From the NCBI GenBank assembly GCA_016800925.1, contig JABCPU010001080.1, positions 1-16,696 on the forward strand: DNA of 16,696 nucleotides. The letters run 5' to 3'. This document shows positions 8,140-16,648 of this stretch, in pieces (positions within the stretch are counted from its first letter, which is position 1; every line of letters starts with the position of its first letter). The DNA is from Suillus spraguei (taxonomy: Eukaryota > Basidiomycota > Agaricomycetes > Boletales > Suillaceae). Made by a program: the position numbers and the translations under genes. The notes beneath the pieces are model-generated. The model did not search any database. It had not been told where the DNA came from and saw nothing but the letters and a program-made list of their open reading frames with translations.

Positions 8140-9606
8140 ATGACACCTCCTCTGAACGACGAAATTGAGAGTGGCAGCGGCAGCGGCCCTACCTGCGACT
8201 TTCCAGTGCAACCACCAGTGTTTCCGGATTCGGATTTTGATAGGTTATACCAGGATGCCTGGAATTCTGCCATTGCCGCGGCAGGTGATGGAGTCACCAC
8301 GTCAAATCAATTTCATCCAAGTCAGGTCTATCCTGATCACCCCCCCCATCTTCCTTCGCCATATTCCGAAGAATATCTTTGGGAGACTCTGACCAGGCAC
8401 AGTGACATACCTTCCCGTGCAGTAGCAACGGCAGCCCACGGCCAGGCAGCTTATGGTAGCCACGAGGTACTTCCTCAAGTCGGTGTCGCTAGCAGCGATG
8501 TGCATCCACGCCCGTCGGCTGCATGGCTTGACGGGGGACTCGGTGCCACAATCGAAGCGTTACACACCTTATAAAATCCCTGACAGACTTACTGCTAATA
8601 GGAACCGCAGCCGTCATCTCACACATGATGATGATGACGACGATGGGATGGGACAACACGCCGGTCCATCACGTCATAACTCGACAGCACATGTCCCACC
8701 TCAAGAATCGTTGAAACCATCACTTCCCATTAGCACAGTCGTGGTGCCATCGGGTGCGACCGGCGTCATATCATCGTCTTCACCTATCGGAAAATTTGGC
8801 CTGGAAGACTTGAAAAAGGTCAAATCGGACACCAAAGAACTGTTGAAACGATCAATGTTTGATCATTCGTTTTTGCTTTCCACTGAAGCCAGAAAGAAAG
8901 AAGCGTCGAACACTCTGACTACCACGGTCGCTAAATATAATAGCGGTATGTCTCACAGAATTCGTTTTAACCGACAGCTCAAATCGAAAACAGTTGAGCT
9001 TACTGAATGGTCCAATGGGGAAGAAGCTTTGAAAAATATCGCCACAATCGCAAACAGCATGAAGACTATGATGGAAAACATAAAGGATATTGTTCGCATC
9101 ACTGTTTTATGCTATTACAATCTTCATGAGGCCTTGGTCACGCAGCCCAAGGCAGTGGTAGCGAGTATCGTTCAACACCTTTTAGCAAATGATACATTCC
9201 TCAACGGTCTCATCAATGTGAGTCGTTCCCTCTCTTGTTCTATTCTAACTTGAACTTGAACACTCATGACTTAACGGATCAGGTGGGAGGACAAGACGTC
9301 GATGTGATCTTTGGGAACATCGCCGTGCGACACTTTGTCAGGCACGTCCTGTTCAACCATCTCAATTACCAGCAATATATCGACGCCACCCGAAACCTCA
9401 AGCGGTTGTTTAGTCTCGTTGGCACGTTTTTTGAGTGGGCGCTTCAAGAATTATCCACTGGTGTTTTTTTAGCGAGCAAATTTGATTTGACTCCGGCCAG
9501 GACTACATATGAGGAGAAGCTGGCTAAGACGTACGAACAATTCACAAGTGACGTACGTGACGCCCTGATCACGGATATCTACACTGTAGGGGGGCAACCA
9601 GTTTAA
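8140..9606 (+). CDS. Three-exon gene, DUF6532-like protein (about 436 aa)
   Basis: Proposed exons are 8140-8466, 8558-9217 and 9283-9606, all in phase 0 (109+220+108 codons). Intron 2 (65 nt, GTGAGT...TTAACGGATCAG) is clear. Intron 1 (91 nt, GTACTT...CGAAG) is the best of several options that reconcile the two frames, so residues near its junction are uncertain. The N-terminal ~170 residues are low complexity with an Asp run after HLTH. The C-terminal ~250 residues are helical, with KNIATIANSMKTMMENIKDI, VASIVQHLLANDTFLNGLIN, IFGNIAVRHFVRHVLF, FFEWALQELSTG and TYEEKLAKTYEQF. The last two (an AL-E-tG patch, then a Y-xx-Y/F helix) resemble the large uncharacterised DUF6532 group of Agaricomycetes. 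No enzymatic motif is seen. A run of eight C at 8340-8347 in exon 1 is a place where a sequencing error would change the frame. Confidence 0.6.
8467..8557 (+). other. Probable intron 1 of the DUF6532-like gene (91 nt)
   Basis: GTACTT donor, GCTTGAC branch-like site and CGAAG acceptor. It joins ...AAYGSHE to RYTPYKIPDRL in phase 0. Other donor/acceptor pairs within 8410-8620 are possible. Confidence 0.45.
9218..9282 (+). other. Intron 2 of the DUF6532-like gene (65 nt)
   Basis: GTGAGT donor, TGACTTAAC branch site and ATCAG acceptor. Splicing joins ...FLNGLIN to VGGQDVDVIFG in frame. Confidence 0.85.
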
Positions 9607-9775
9607 AAGGGGAGTGTCGCGAGGGTTTTGTCGATGTGAACTTGTCTATACCTTGTACACAACGTACGTACTAGTGTCTTGACTTTATCGTGCTACCACG
9701 CAGTGAAGTTGCAACATTCTCAAATCGTGCAACCATATTAATATTGTCTGAAGATTGTGGGGCACTACAATGTGA

Positions 9776-12228
9776 CATTTGCAATTATCTTGCAATGCAT
9801 ATGTAGGCTTCGACTTGGAGGGTACAGTGCACCCATCAACACTATCGTGGGACCAGCTGAGTCATGGTCTACCCAACTCATTCAACGATGCCGTCTCGGA
9901 AACGCTTGTTGGAATATGTGAAGTACGTCGCGTTTTCTAACTGACAGCCTCGGTACCTGAGCTTCTCTGATAACAGATGCACGTCCGACGGCCGTGCTGC
10001 ATCCTTTTCCACGCTCTGCAAATGTTTCGCTAGTATCCATAGGCGATGCGACCCCACATTGTTCGTCAATATCAGGGAAACGCAGTGATCTTCTCCGACA
10101 GGATGAGTTTGGGGAGATGGAATTCATTAGTGATGTGCTCAAGTGCGTTCAATAGTCTTCATTTCGATGCCTCGCCACCTTTGTTTCCTTACCTTTTGGA
10201 GTCGATGAATGGGACAATGGTTACCATTGACATAGGACGCTAGCTCAATTGATTCGTCTGGCAGAGATTTACTTCTATTTGTTCGAACAGGATCTGGGCG
10301 AGCGCGAACTCGGGTATGCACTTTCGTTTGATCATGATCTCGATGTATTTGCCGCATCTATCGTGCTCACGAAGATATCGGCCGTCGTCACTCGCGGCTT
10401 CTCCCATACCAGAAGCCCCACTGCCTCATGGTAGTCTGCATTCTCCATATCCAAGTTACAATCATACAACCTTCCTGCAACAGTTGGTGGGCATTCTGCC
10501 CGCCTTAGGTCTAGCTCTTTCGCGCAGCCTTTCGACGTCAGACCATGGAAACTCGCACTCCTCTTCTTACTCACCACCTCGTCATTCTCGATCCTGATTT
10601 AAAGGGAACGGTTCGTTCTCCCATCGTGACTCGACTACGACGAAGTAATATTTGTTGCTCATGTCAAGGGCCACTACCGATTTTCTTGGAAGTGTCGCGT
10701 GCACCTCAATCAACTGGGGGGCGTGCGAGCAACTTCGGCGAGTTATTTACACCATGACTGAATCGTTCTTATCGTTGCTGATATCACATACTTCTTTCCC
10801 CTTAATATCATCGTTTAATGCCCTGCAAGAATACTTTACTTTGTGCGTGAGCAGATCGAAGGGGTCGGCCCCATCATTGGCAAGAAACTTGGTGCAGCTT
10901 CCACGTCTTTAGACAAGTCACCTTCCAAGTCATTCTTGCTATCTGTCTGCCTTTGCTCTAGTATCGACACCGAGGTAAATCGTAGATCGGGTGTTTCTGT
11001 AGAATCCCGCCCGATGCTCAAACATTTTATTGGGAGAGCTGAAAACGCAAAAGAACTTTGCAGTCGCGCTCACGCTTTGATGGATGTTTGGCTGAGATTC
11101 ACTGTATGCCATTTTTTCTTCCCACATAGTTACCATCTGAAAAGTCAGTTTGCGGTGCAGGTGACAGTATCTGTAGGGATCATCAAGAATGTCTCGTGCC
11201 TTGATGGAAAGATTCAAGGCTCGTGGTTGGTTCTTTTCGATAACGCCACGACGCTATGTGTGGACCTAGCACATGCACCGTCAAGTCCGAACACAGAGAT
11301 GTCCGCAGCATGTGATTCAAGCCAGAAGCTCGATGTATGTTATCCAAAGACCGTCCCATCTATGTCAGAATGTCTGACGACCGCTGAGGGCGAGGTTCGT
11401 TGCGAGTTACTCCCTATCTTCTCTGAAGACAATCCAGATAAGTAACTCCGACACGACCAATTCCAGCTCGGACATCTTCCCGGCTTTACTAGTACTGCGC
11501 TGTGTGATGCTGACGTCCTTAATGATGTGTACATTGAATGGAACGAAGTTAACGAGAGAATGAAGGCATGCGGCGACAGTTGGAACCCTGCGTCATGTAT
11601 TCTCACATACGACCGCCACCAGCAATAATACTCTTGCTGAGATGGAGCTTCTAGATACTAGCATCTTCTCTATGCTGTGAGTGCCTTTTCAGTGTCATGT
11701 CGTGTCCCTGTACTGATATAATTGCTCAGATATGAGGTTCTTGAGACCTACGATGTCCTCACGCCTTAGTCATGCATTGGAACAGTGCAATATTTTGGTG
11801 AATACTGAAGGAAACTGTGTCATCACTGACTTCCGCTTCGGTCAAAGCGAACTCACGAATGACGCCTACAAGCTGAGCGGGCGTCAGCGACCGAGTATGT
11901 CGGCTCTTGAAGTAATGTTTTGTTTATGACCACCTGATTGCACAGATGAGACGCCGAGGTGGCCCAAGCAAGTGCCGGAAGTTTCGGACGTTGTTGTAAG
12001 TTTGACAATGCAAGCCGCGGACTCGAATATCTTTTGCTATCTGCTGCATTTAGATCCTCAGTATGGGTGGCATTCTAGGTATATTCAAGGCACCTTCTGA
12101 CTTTCAAACTTGCTTATGTCTTTCCAGAACACGATGCTCGCCCAGGGGTGTCAGATGCCCCTTTTTCTATGAGGTGCTGTTTGGACAGCGACTCCGGGTT
12201 CAAAGCTGCACGTGATGAGAACATGTGA
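9776..12228 (+). pseudogene. Degraded multi-exon gene with C-terminal protein-kinase-like domain
   Basis: Coding-looking pieces run along the plus strand, linked by plausible introns but broken by shifts. N-terminal pieces: TLSWDQLSHGLPNSFNDAV (to ~9900), then SLVSIGDATPHCSSISG and RQDEFGEMEFISDVLK (9977-10142), a 93-nt intron (10143-10235), then TLAQLIRLAEIYFYLFEQDL. Middle pieces: REQIEGVGPIIGKKLG (10850 on), KIQGSWLVLFDNA (~11200), LGHLPGFTSTALCDADVL (~11470), LAEMELLDTSIFSML joined over a 53-nt intron (11677-11729) to YEVLETYDVLTP. The C-terminus has CNILVNTEGNCVITDFRFGQ, then three introns (11895-11945, 11996-12053, 12079-12127) that give RWPKQVPEVSDVV and ARPGVSDAP before TGA at 12226. 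NILV, ITDF and ARP-V match kinase subdomains VIb, VII and XI. The HRD aspartate is not visible (SHALEQCN) and DFG reads DFR. Frames disagree before 10316, near 10840, ~11450 and ~11760, so I call it a pseudogene; undetected introns could explain some breaks. The N-terminal part is unrecognised. Confidence 0.5.
11895..12127 (+). other. Three consecutive introns in the kinase-like tail
   Basis: 11895-11945 (51 nt, GTATGT...CCTGATTGCACAG), 11996-12053 (58 nt, GTAAGT...TTTAG) and 12079-12127 (49 nt, GTATAT...TTCCAG). Removing all three leaves one frame from the DFR motif to the stop at 12226-12228. This is good evidence that the C-lobe was once a real spliced gene. Confidence 0.6.
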
Positions 12229-12369
12229 TGTATGTTTGATAAGAGATCATTGATAATCAGTAGTAGGACAGTATATAGTGTTGAATCTGGTATAGATAAT
12301 TACAGTTGCTGCACCCTCATGGACCTTGAAGCACAAATACAGAACAACATGCATTGATGATGCCAAGCC
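12229..12369. other. Spacer before Harbinger transposase
   Basis: No gene seen. If the transposon had a terminal inverted repeat it should lie here or just upstream, but I could not identify one. Confidence 0.4.
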
Positions 12370-12705
12370 ATGATTATAATAGCAATTGCAGTCACTCAAA
12401 TTGCACATCTGTACAACCTATTATTCTTATCATGCTGAGAACAAATCCTGTATCACACATCTATCCTTACTGGAAAAGCATGGGTATATGAACTCATTAG
12501 CAGCCACCCAGACTGGATAAAGCACATTTTTTCTTCATATCTTCGAGGAGTTGTTGAGGGTCCTTCAGTGCCACGGTTTTGTTCAGTCCCGCAATGGTGT
12601 CACCATTGAAGAGCAGCTCAGCATTTTCTTGTACATGTGTGTTACTGGACTCTCATCCCACCATGTTGGAGAGTGATTCCAGTGTGCTCCAGACACAATT
12701 ACAAG

Positions 12706-12755
12706 GTGAGTACATTATCAATTTGAGACTAATAGTAGGGTGATCATTTTAACAG
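12706..12755 (+). other. Intron in the Harbinger transposase (50 nt)
   Basis: GTGAGT donor and TTTTAACAG acceptor. Splicing joins ...PDTITR to YFKCMLVFF in frame, as family members read. Confidence 0.8.
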
Positions 12756-13204
12756 ATATTTCAAATGCATGCTCGTCTTCTTTGCATCCCATCCCTTCTA
12801 CACTTCAAATGTCTGGTTCCCAAATTCAAACACTCCCATTTCTGCAGCTATCTGCAATGACCTGCATTTCTGATTTTTTGACCAATGCATTGGTACCATT
12901 GACAGCACTCACATTCGTGTTTTTGCACCGCTTGAAGAGCATGTTGTCCTGCACAACCAAAATTTCTATCCCAGAATTGTCTGTTTATATGCAACTTTGA
13001 CTTTTATTTCACATACTCACTTACAGGCTGGGATGGCTCAGCCGCTGATGTGGCCCTTTGGAACAATGCCTGAACTCATGACTTGTGCATGCCTGCACAA
13101 AAATATCTTCTTGCTGATGCAGGCTTTGGTGCATGTGATGCACTGCTTGTACCTTACTGAGGCGTCCATTATCATTTGAAGGAATGGCACCAAGCAAACC
13201 TTGC

Positions 13205-13301
13205 ATAAATTCATTCAATTCTATGTATACTTCATCATTTAATTCTATGTATACTTCATCATTTAATTCTATGTATACTTCATCATTTAATTCTATTGTA
13301 G
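13205..13301 (+). other. Intron with mutated donor, carrying a minisatellite (97 nt)
   Basis: The sequence starts ATAAAT where a fungal donor GTAAAT would be expected and ends TATTGTAG. Removing it joins ...HQANLA to PQNPKELFNL exactly in frame, as in the family. About 80 of the 97 bases are the 24-bp tandem repeat. The preceding base is C, so the donor change is G-to-A within a CpG. Confidence 0.6.
13217..13296. repeat. 24-bp tandem repeat, 3.3 copies
   Basis: Three perfect units start at 13217, 13241 and 13265 (AATTCTATGTATACTTCATC + ATTT), followed by the first eight bases of a fourth. Being a multiple of three with no minus-strand stop, it creates a false octapeptide repeat in an antisense ORF. 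Confidence 0.95.
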
Positions 13302-13412
13302 GCCTCAAAATCCTAAAGAACTGTTCAATTTGTGACATGCAGCACTGCACAATGTTGTCAAATGAATCTTTGGTGTTTTGAAGTGACAATGGCAAATTTT
13401 AGTGATCACGCC

Positions 13413-13648
13413 AGTGGTAAAAGTATACAACCTAGCCTGGGCTGTAGATAAACTATGACCTAAGCTAGTATGTGAGTCTTGTGCTCCTCCTAGTCTGCTT
13501 CACTTGCTAAGGCAAAGAACGTTCAACTCTAAAGGGGGATGCTCGTTAGTATAGTCAACTTAAGGCGAAGGCATTGTCACGTCTGAGCTGCGCCTGTTTG
13601 CTTACTGGTGAGGGTGTATGCTGACATAGGAAGATCAGGAGTGATTCC
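13413..13648. other. Junction region between Harbinger remnant and gypsy element 2
   Basis: No gene is recognisable. If gypsy element 2 ended normally, its 3' LTR would begin here on the minus strand, but neither TGTTAC...GTAACA ends nor similarity to the two LTRs in the window is seen. AAAGGGGGATG at 13530-13540 looks like a polypurine tract, but on the plus strand, the wrong orientation for element 2. Confidence 0.5.
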
Positions 13649-14662
13649 TCATTCAGCAAATTGTAAGAAGTTCGTCAGAAGAGGAGGGGAGGTTATGCCG
13701 AGGTCTTTTACTAAGACTGGAAGACAGGGATCCATTGGACCAAATGATGATGGAATGGACATGGGAGGGTGAAGGTGAAGGTCGCGAAGTCGAGGGCCGA
13801 GTGCTATTAATTTGGCAACAGGAATTCCTAATCTTTTTGCAGCTTCACACTGCTCTTCTGTGCAGGGCTCATATAGCCACGCGGGATGATCATGGGAGAC
13901 TATGATGGGGGGTGGTGAAATTGGTTGTTCGATAGGAGATGGGGTTTGTGGAGAGGCGAGATTGGCTTGTGTTTGTTGCAGATCAGTGATGACTTCTTCG
14001 ACTATGTTTCTGGCCGCTCTAGTTTCAGTGACTGATTGCTGGATGGTTTCGACAACCGTGTTAGTGAGCTGTCCGATCTCTTGGACAGCAGTACATAAGC
14101 CAGCAAGGGCGTCAAGACTAGAATACATGCGCAAAGAAGAGGGTGCTGGAATAGGAAGTGGCGTATCTTCCTGTGGAGAGGGAGGTCGAGCAACACCTGC
14201 CTGACGTTCGGCCACAATGTGAATAGCTTCTTCAACATTGCTTTTAAAAGAATTGGGAAGCAACAGCATAGCATAAGAACGAATGCATTTTTGAAGATGA
14301 AGGATACGATGGTGGTATGTGATTTCTGTGGTTTCATTGGCAGTGGTTTCAATGAGGGCGGCAGTGCGGATGATGTTGACGAGGAGTAAAGCGGGGAAGG
14401 CGCCTTTTTCAATGAGGATTCTTTCAATTTCAAGGGCATGTCCTTTGCATAGAAGGGTGGCTTCAATGTAGGAAGTGTTGTCAATTTCAGTGGTAAGGGT
14501 TCCGTAGTTTTCTGCGTCGGAGTCGGAGTCATTGTTGGCAATGGTGACGGGGGTGATGTATGCAGTGGGGAAAGACATTTGGAGCGGTACTAGTTGATCA
14601 AGTGCTAATGCGATTTGATTGACTGAAGAACGATCAGAGGGAGTGTTGCTTCTTATAAGCAT
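13649..14662 (-). CDS. Additional ORF behind the chromodomain, 337 aa, unknown
   Basis: An uninterrupted 337-codon frame starts with ATG at 14662, inside the last codons of the chromodomain frame, overlaps it by 29 nt in the +1 frame and ends at 13649. It is the longest intact ORF in the window. Visible parts: a Ser/Asp-Asn segment (NNDSDSDAENYG), a mixed helical region (IERILIEKGAFPALLLVNII, LQKCIRSYAMLLLP), a Pro-rich stretch (PPSPQEDTPLPIPAP), a likely coiled coil (about residues 180-235, VQEIGQLTNTVVETIQQSV...), a second Pro-rich stretch, and a C-terminal block with HDHPAWLYEPCTEEQCEAA. There is no signal peptide, clear membrane anchor, zinc knuckle or catalytic motif, so it is not a typical envelope, gag or enzyme. 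Its position is that of env or an accessory ORF3. Translation by reinitiation or +1 frameshifting at the overlap is inferred. Confidence 0.6.
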   Translation of the reverse strand: MLIRSNTPSDRSSVNQIALALDQLVPLQMSFPTAYITPVTIANNDSDSDAENYGTLTTEIDNTSYIEATLLCKGHALEIERILIEKGAFPALLLVNIIRTAALIETTANETTEITYHHRILHLQKCIRSYAMLLLPNSFKSNVEEAIHIVAERQAGVARPPSPQEDTPLPIPAPSSLRMYSSLDALAGLCTAVQEIGQLTNTVVETIQQSVTETRAARNIVEEVITDLQQTQANLASPQTPSPIEQPISPPPIIVSHDHPAWLYEPCTEEQCEAAKRLGIPVAKLIALGPRLRDLHLHPPMSIPSSFGPMDPCLPVLVKDLGITSPPLLTNFLQFAE

Positions 14663-14945
14663 TCAGAATTCGAGCGGAGTTCTTCAAATTCTTTTCTGGG
14701 AGCCATTCGTTATCTCCCGATGAATATCCTTTCCAGGAGACAAGATAGCGTCGACGAGTGCCAGTTCCTTTGTGAGAAAGAATTGCTTCTACTTTGTACT
14801 CTTCTTCTTCTTCGATGATGTCAGGTGGTGGTTCAGGGAAGTTTGGGCCATGTACGTCTGTTTCGCTATAGGACGATAACACCGAAGCATGGAAAGTGGG
14901 GTGAATCTTCCATTGTGGAGGGAGTTTGAGTGTGAATGTGATGGG
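14634..14945 (-). pseudogene. Integrase C-terminal chromodomain of gypsy Pol
   Basis: Same frame as the integrase core, after the TAG. WKIHPTFHASVLSSY is the usual bridge, then EEYKVEAILSHK, RRYLVSWKGYSSGDNEWLP and EKNLKNSARIL form a canonical chromodomain with the YLV-WKGY-N-W-PE-NL pattern and cage-type aromatics. In chromoviruses this domain directs integration, often to heterochromatic histone marks. The stop TGA (14636-14634) lies 26 bases beyond the ATG of the next ORF, which overlaps in the +1 frame. Confidence 0.9.
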
Positions 14946-15749
14946 CTATAAGACATCGATGATCGGGAAAGGTCTGTATCGCTTTGGCGCAAGTTTCCTT
15001 GATGGGAGTTTGATCCTAAGATTAGCGGCAGATAGCCAAACCTTATCTCCGATCTTCCATGGAATATACTTATCTCCTCGGGATCGTTCAGCCATTGTTT
15101 GCATTGCAATGTTATGGCAGGCGATTGCTTCTTCTCTTATCTTCTGCAGAGATCGTACTCGATCTTCTGCTGCGGGGACGGATGAATCAGGGAGTAGGTG
15201 AGGGATAGCACGTGGTTCGTATCCCATCATCAAATAGAAGGGTGATGCATTCCTTGCATCATGTTTTCGGTGATTATGGACAAATTCGGCGATAGGTAGA
15301 TGTTCTACCCAATTTTTGGGGTTGTTTCGGCAATAGATGCATAGGTATGTTTCAAGTTCTTGATTTAACCTTTCAGGTTGACCATCGGTCTGCGGGTGAT
15401 AAGCCGTAGATGGAGTGATGATGTAGTTGAGAAGGCGGGCAAGTTCCTTAGAGAAGCGGGATAGGAATTGCGGGCCTCGATCCGAGATGACTTTGTCATG
15501 GAGTCCAAATTGTCGGTAAACGTGTTTCAAGAATAGTTTAGCAATACTTTCGGAAGTGACGGTTTTCAAACAAGGGATAATAATTACCCCCTTTGTAAGG
15601 CCATGGTCTACCACGACCATGATACTGTCAAAGCCTCCGGAGACAGGGAGGTCGGTAATGAGATCGACAGAGACCTGAGAGAAAGGGCAGGTAGCAGACG
15701 AGGGTATTGGGGTAAGCGGAGGCCGAACAGGATGCATATCGGCTTTCAT
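14946..15749 (-). pseudogene. Integrase catalytic core and GPY/F region of gypsy Pol
   Basis: A continuous 267-codon frame carries all three catalytic acids: Asp in VDLITDLPV, Asp in VISDRGPQF and Glu in TDGQPERLNQ, the last two separated by exactly 35 residues (D,D35E). PLTPIPSS upstream and SPFYLMMGYEPR, IGDKVWL and KRYRPF downstream are standard; the GPF of the GPY/F module reads RPF. The frame ends at a single TAG (14948-14946), after which it continues without shift as LPPQWKIHPTFHASVL into the chromodomain. The enzyme would insert element cDNA into the genome. The core itself looks intact. Confidence 0.9.
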
Positions 15750-16173
15750 TTGCTGACAAAGGGCGCAAAGGCTTCCCGTTTGACGAGTTCTTCAGTTTTG
15801 AATCTACCAGGATGTCCCACGGTAGGATGATCATGATACCTTTTCAGGATATTGGGACGATGCGCCGGTGGAATGTAGGCACGATTCTTAAAATAGAGGA
15901 TGTTCTCCTCAATCTTCCAGTCAGAGAGTGCCGATTTCATGGGAGGAAGACACACGCCATCGAGGGCGTCAGACGCTGTCTTGAAGACAGGGTCGTCGAG
16001 GGGGTGGAGGACGATAAGACATCCTTCAGATCGGTATCAATAAGACGAACAAATAGAGCGTCAGGGAGGAGTGTCTGGTCCTCGTTATCGTCTTTGCCAG
16101 AGTCATAGTCGGGCTGGCGAGATAGTGCATCAGGTACTGCCAATTTGGTACCTGCAACATGATGCAGTTCAAT
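15750..16173 (-). pseudogene. RNase H tail and integrase zinc-binding region of gypsy Pol
   Basis: Immediately after the LTR the frame reads IELHHVAGTKLAVPDALSRQPD, the conserved end of the Ty3/gypsy RNase H domain. A shift in the CCCCC run near 16000 moves it to SDALDGVCLPPM, then ILYFKNRAYIPP and YHDHPTVGHPGRFKTEEL, the histidine half of the HHCC zinc finger. A second shift near 15775 leads to GSLCALCQQMKAD, the cysteine half (CX2C), which is continuous with the integrase core. RNase H would remove template RNA; the zinc site helps integrase bind DNA ends. N-terminal RNase H and RT are missing. Confidence 0.85.
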
Positions 16174-16648
16174 TGTTACGAACTGGGGTGGCGTCACCAG
16201 CGACAGTGAAAAGACACAGATGGTCTGCTGGGAGGTTCTTACAATGTCCAGAAGAGGACAAGGTGAAAGTACAAGGAACGCGTTCCGAGTACGATCAAGG
16301 GTTAGGCCTCAAAGACAAGTCTAAGAGGTTCTACGAGAATAGAGACTAAGGCTAAGGAGTGCTTAGACTTAGAGACGATTCAAGACGACTTAGGTTGGAG
16401 ACCTAAGTGAAGGAGATTCCAGGTAAAACCCAGTAAGATTAAAGTGAAGAATCTACTACAAGTACAACGTGCTTAAATAGACCAATATGTGCGCACAGAC
16501 CAAGAGAGGCGTGGGAAAGTAAGTGCGTATCCAAATAAGGAAGGCAACTATAGTACAGATGCATTGAGCATATGAGTCAGAGTCATGTGACATGATATAC
16601 AAGTAAGGAAGTAAAGAGAAATGAATAGGGGCACATACGATTGTAACA
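16174..16648 (-). repeat. LTR in gypsy element 2 (475 bp)
   Basis: Bounded by TGTTAC and TTGTAACA and strongly similar to LTR 1. The flanks TTCAAT and AAGGGA show no 5-bp target duplication. It lacks the ~160-bp block with the 24-bp palindrome found in LTR 1. The TATA-like CTATTTAAGC (16480-16471) and TGTGCGCACA (16497-16488) are kept. It interrupts Pol exactly between the linker and the RNase H tail. Confidence 0.85.

Larger units (their letters stand above)
12370..13412 (+). pseudogene. PIF/Harbinger-like (DDE_Tnp_4) transposase, nearly full-length, inactivated
   Basis: The frame opens MIIIAIAVTQIAHLYN, then YHTSILTGKAWVYELISSHP, and after a shift in the T-run near 12530 gives VTIEEQLSIFLYMCVTGLS (DNA-binding region). 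A 50-nt intron (12706-12755, GTGAGT...TTAACAG) leads into the catalytic part: FASHPFYTSNVWFPNSNTP, CIGTIDSTHIRVFAP (first Asp at 12901-12903), a shift near 12995, FYFTYSLTGWDGSAADVALW (second Asp at 13047-13049), YLLADAGFGACDALLVPY, YHLKEW, PQNPKELFNL and IFGVL. The expected third acid, the Glu in VERxFG, reads Lys (13360-13362). Eight in-frame stops are all TGA (12436, 12674, 12871, 13071, 13158, 13333, 13363, 13384). The enzyme would cut and paste the DNA element using a helper protein; this copy cannot. Homology ends at ~13412, so the tail is lost at a junction with the gypsy element side. Confidence 0.85.

Noticed and set aside
11340..11606. 88-aa minus-strand ORF
   Set aside because: It lies opposite coding-looking plus-strand blocks of the kinase-like gene and has no recognisable features.
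13021..13395. 124-aa minus-strand ORF with the octapeptide ELNDEVYI repeated
   Set aside because: It is antisense to the Harbinger transposase, and the repeat is the 24-bp intronic minisatellite read backwards.
13530..13540. AAAGGGGGATG as polypurine tract of element 2
   Set aside because: It is on the plus strand while element 2 is coded on minus, and no LTR start follows it. It could belong to an unrelated fragment, but nothing supports that.
14002..14541. 179-aa ORF in another minus frame inside the 337-aa ORF, with two hydrophobic stretches that could look like membrane segments of an envelope
   Set aside because: It is fully nested in the longer ORF, has low-complexity composition typical of a shifted frame, and lacks a signal peptide or cysteine pattern.
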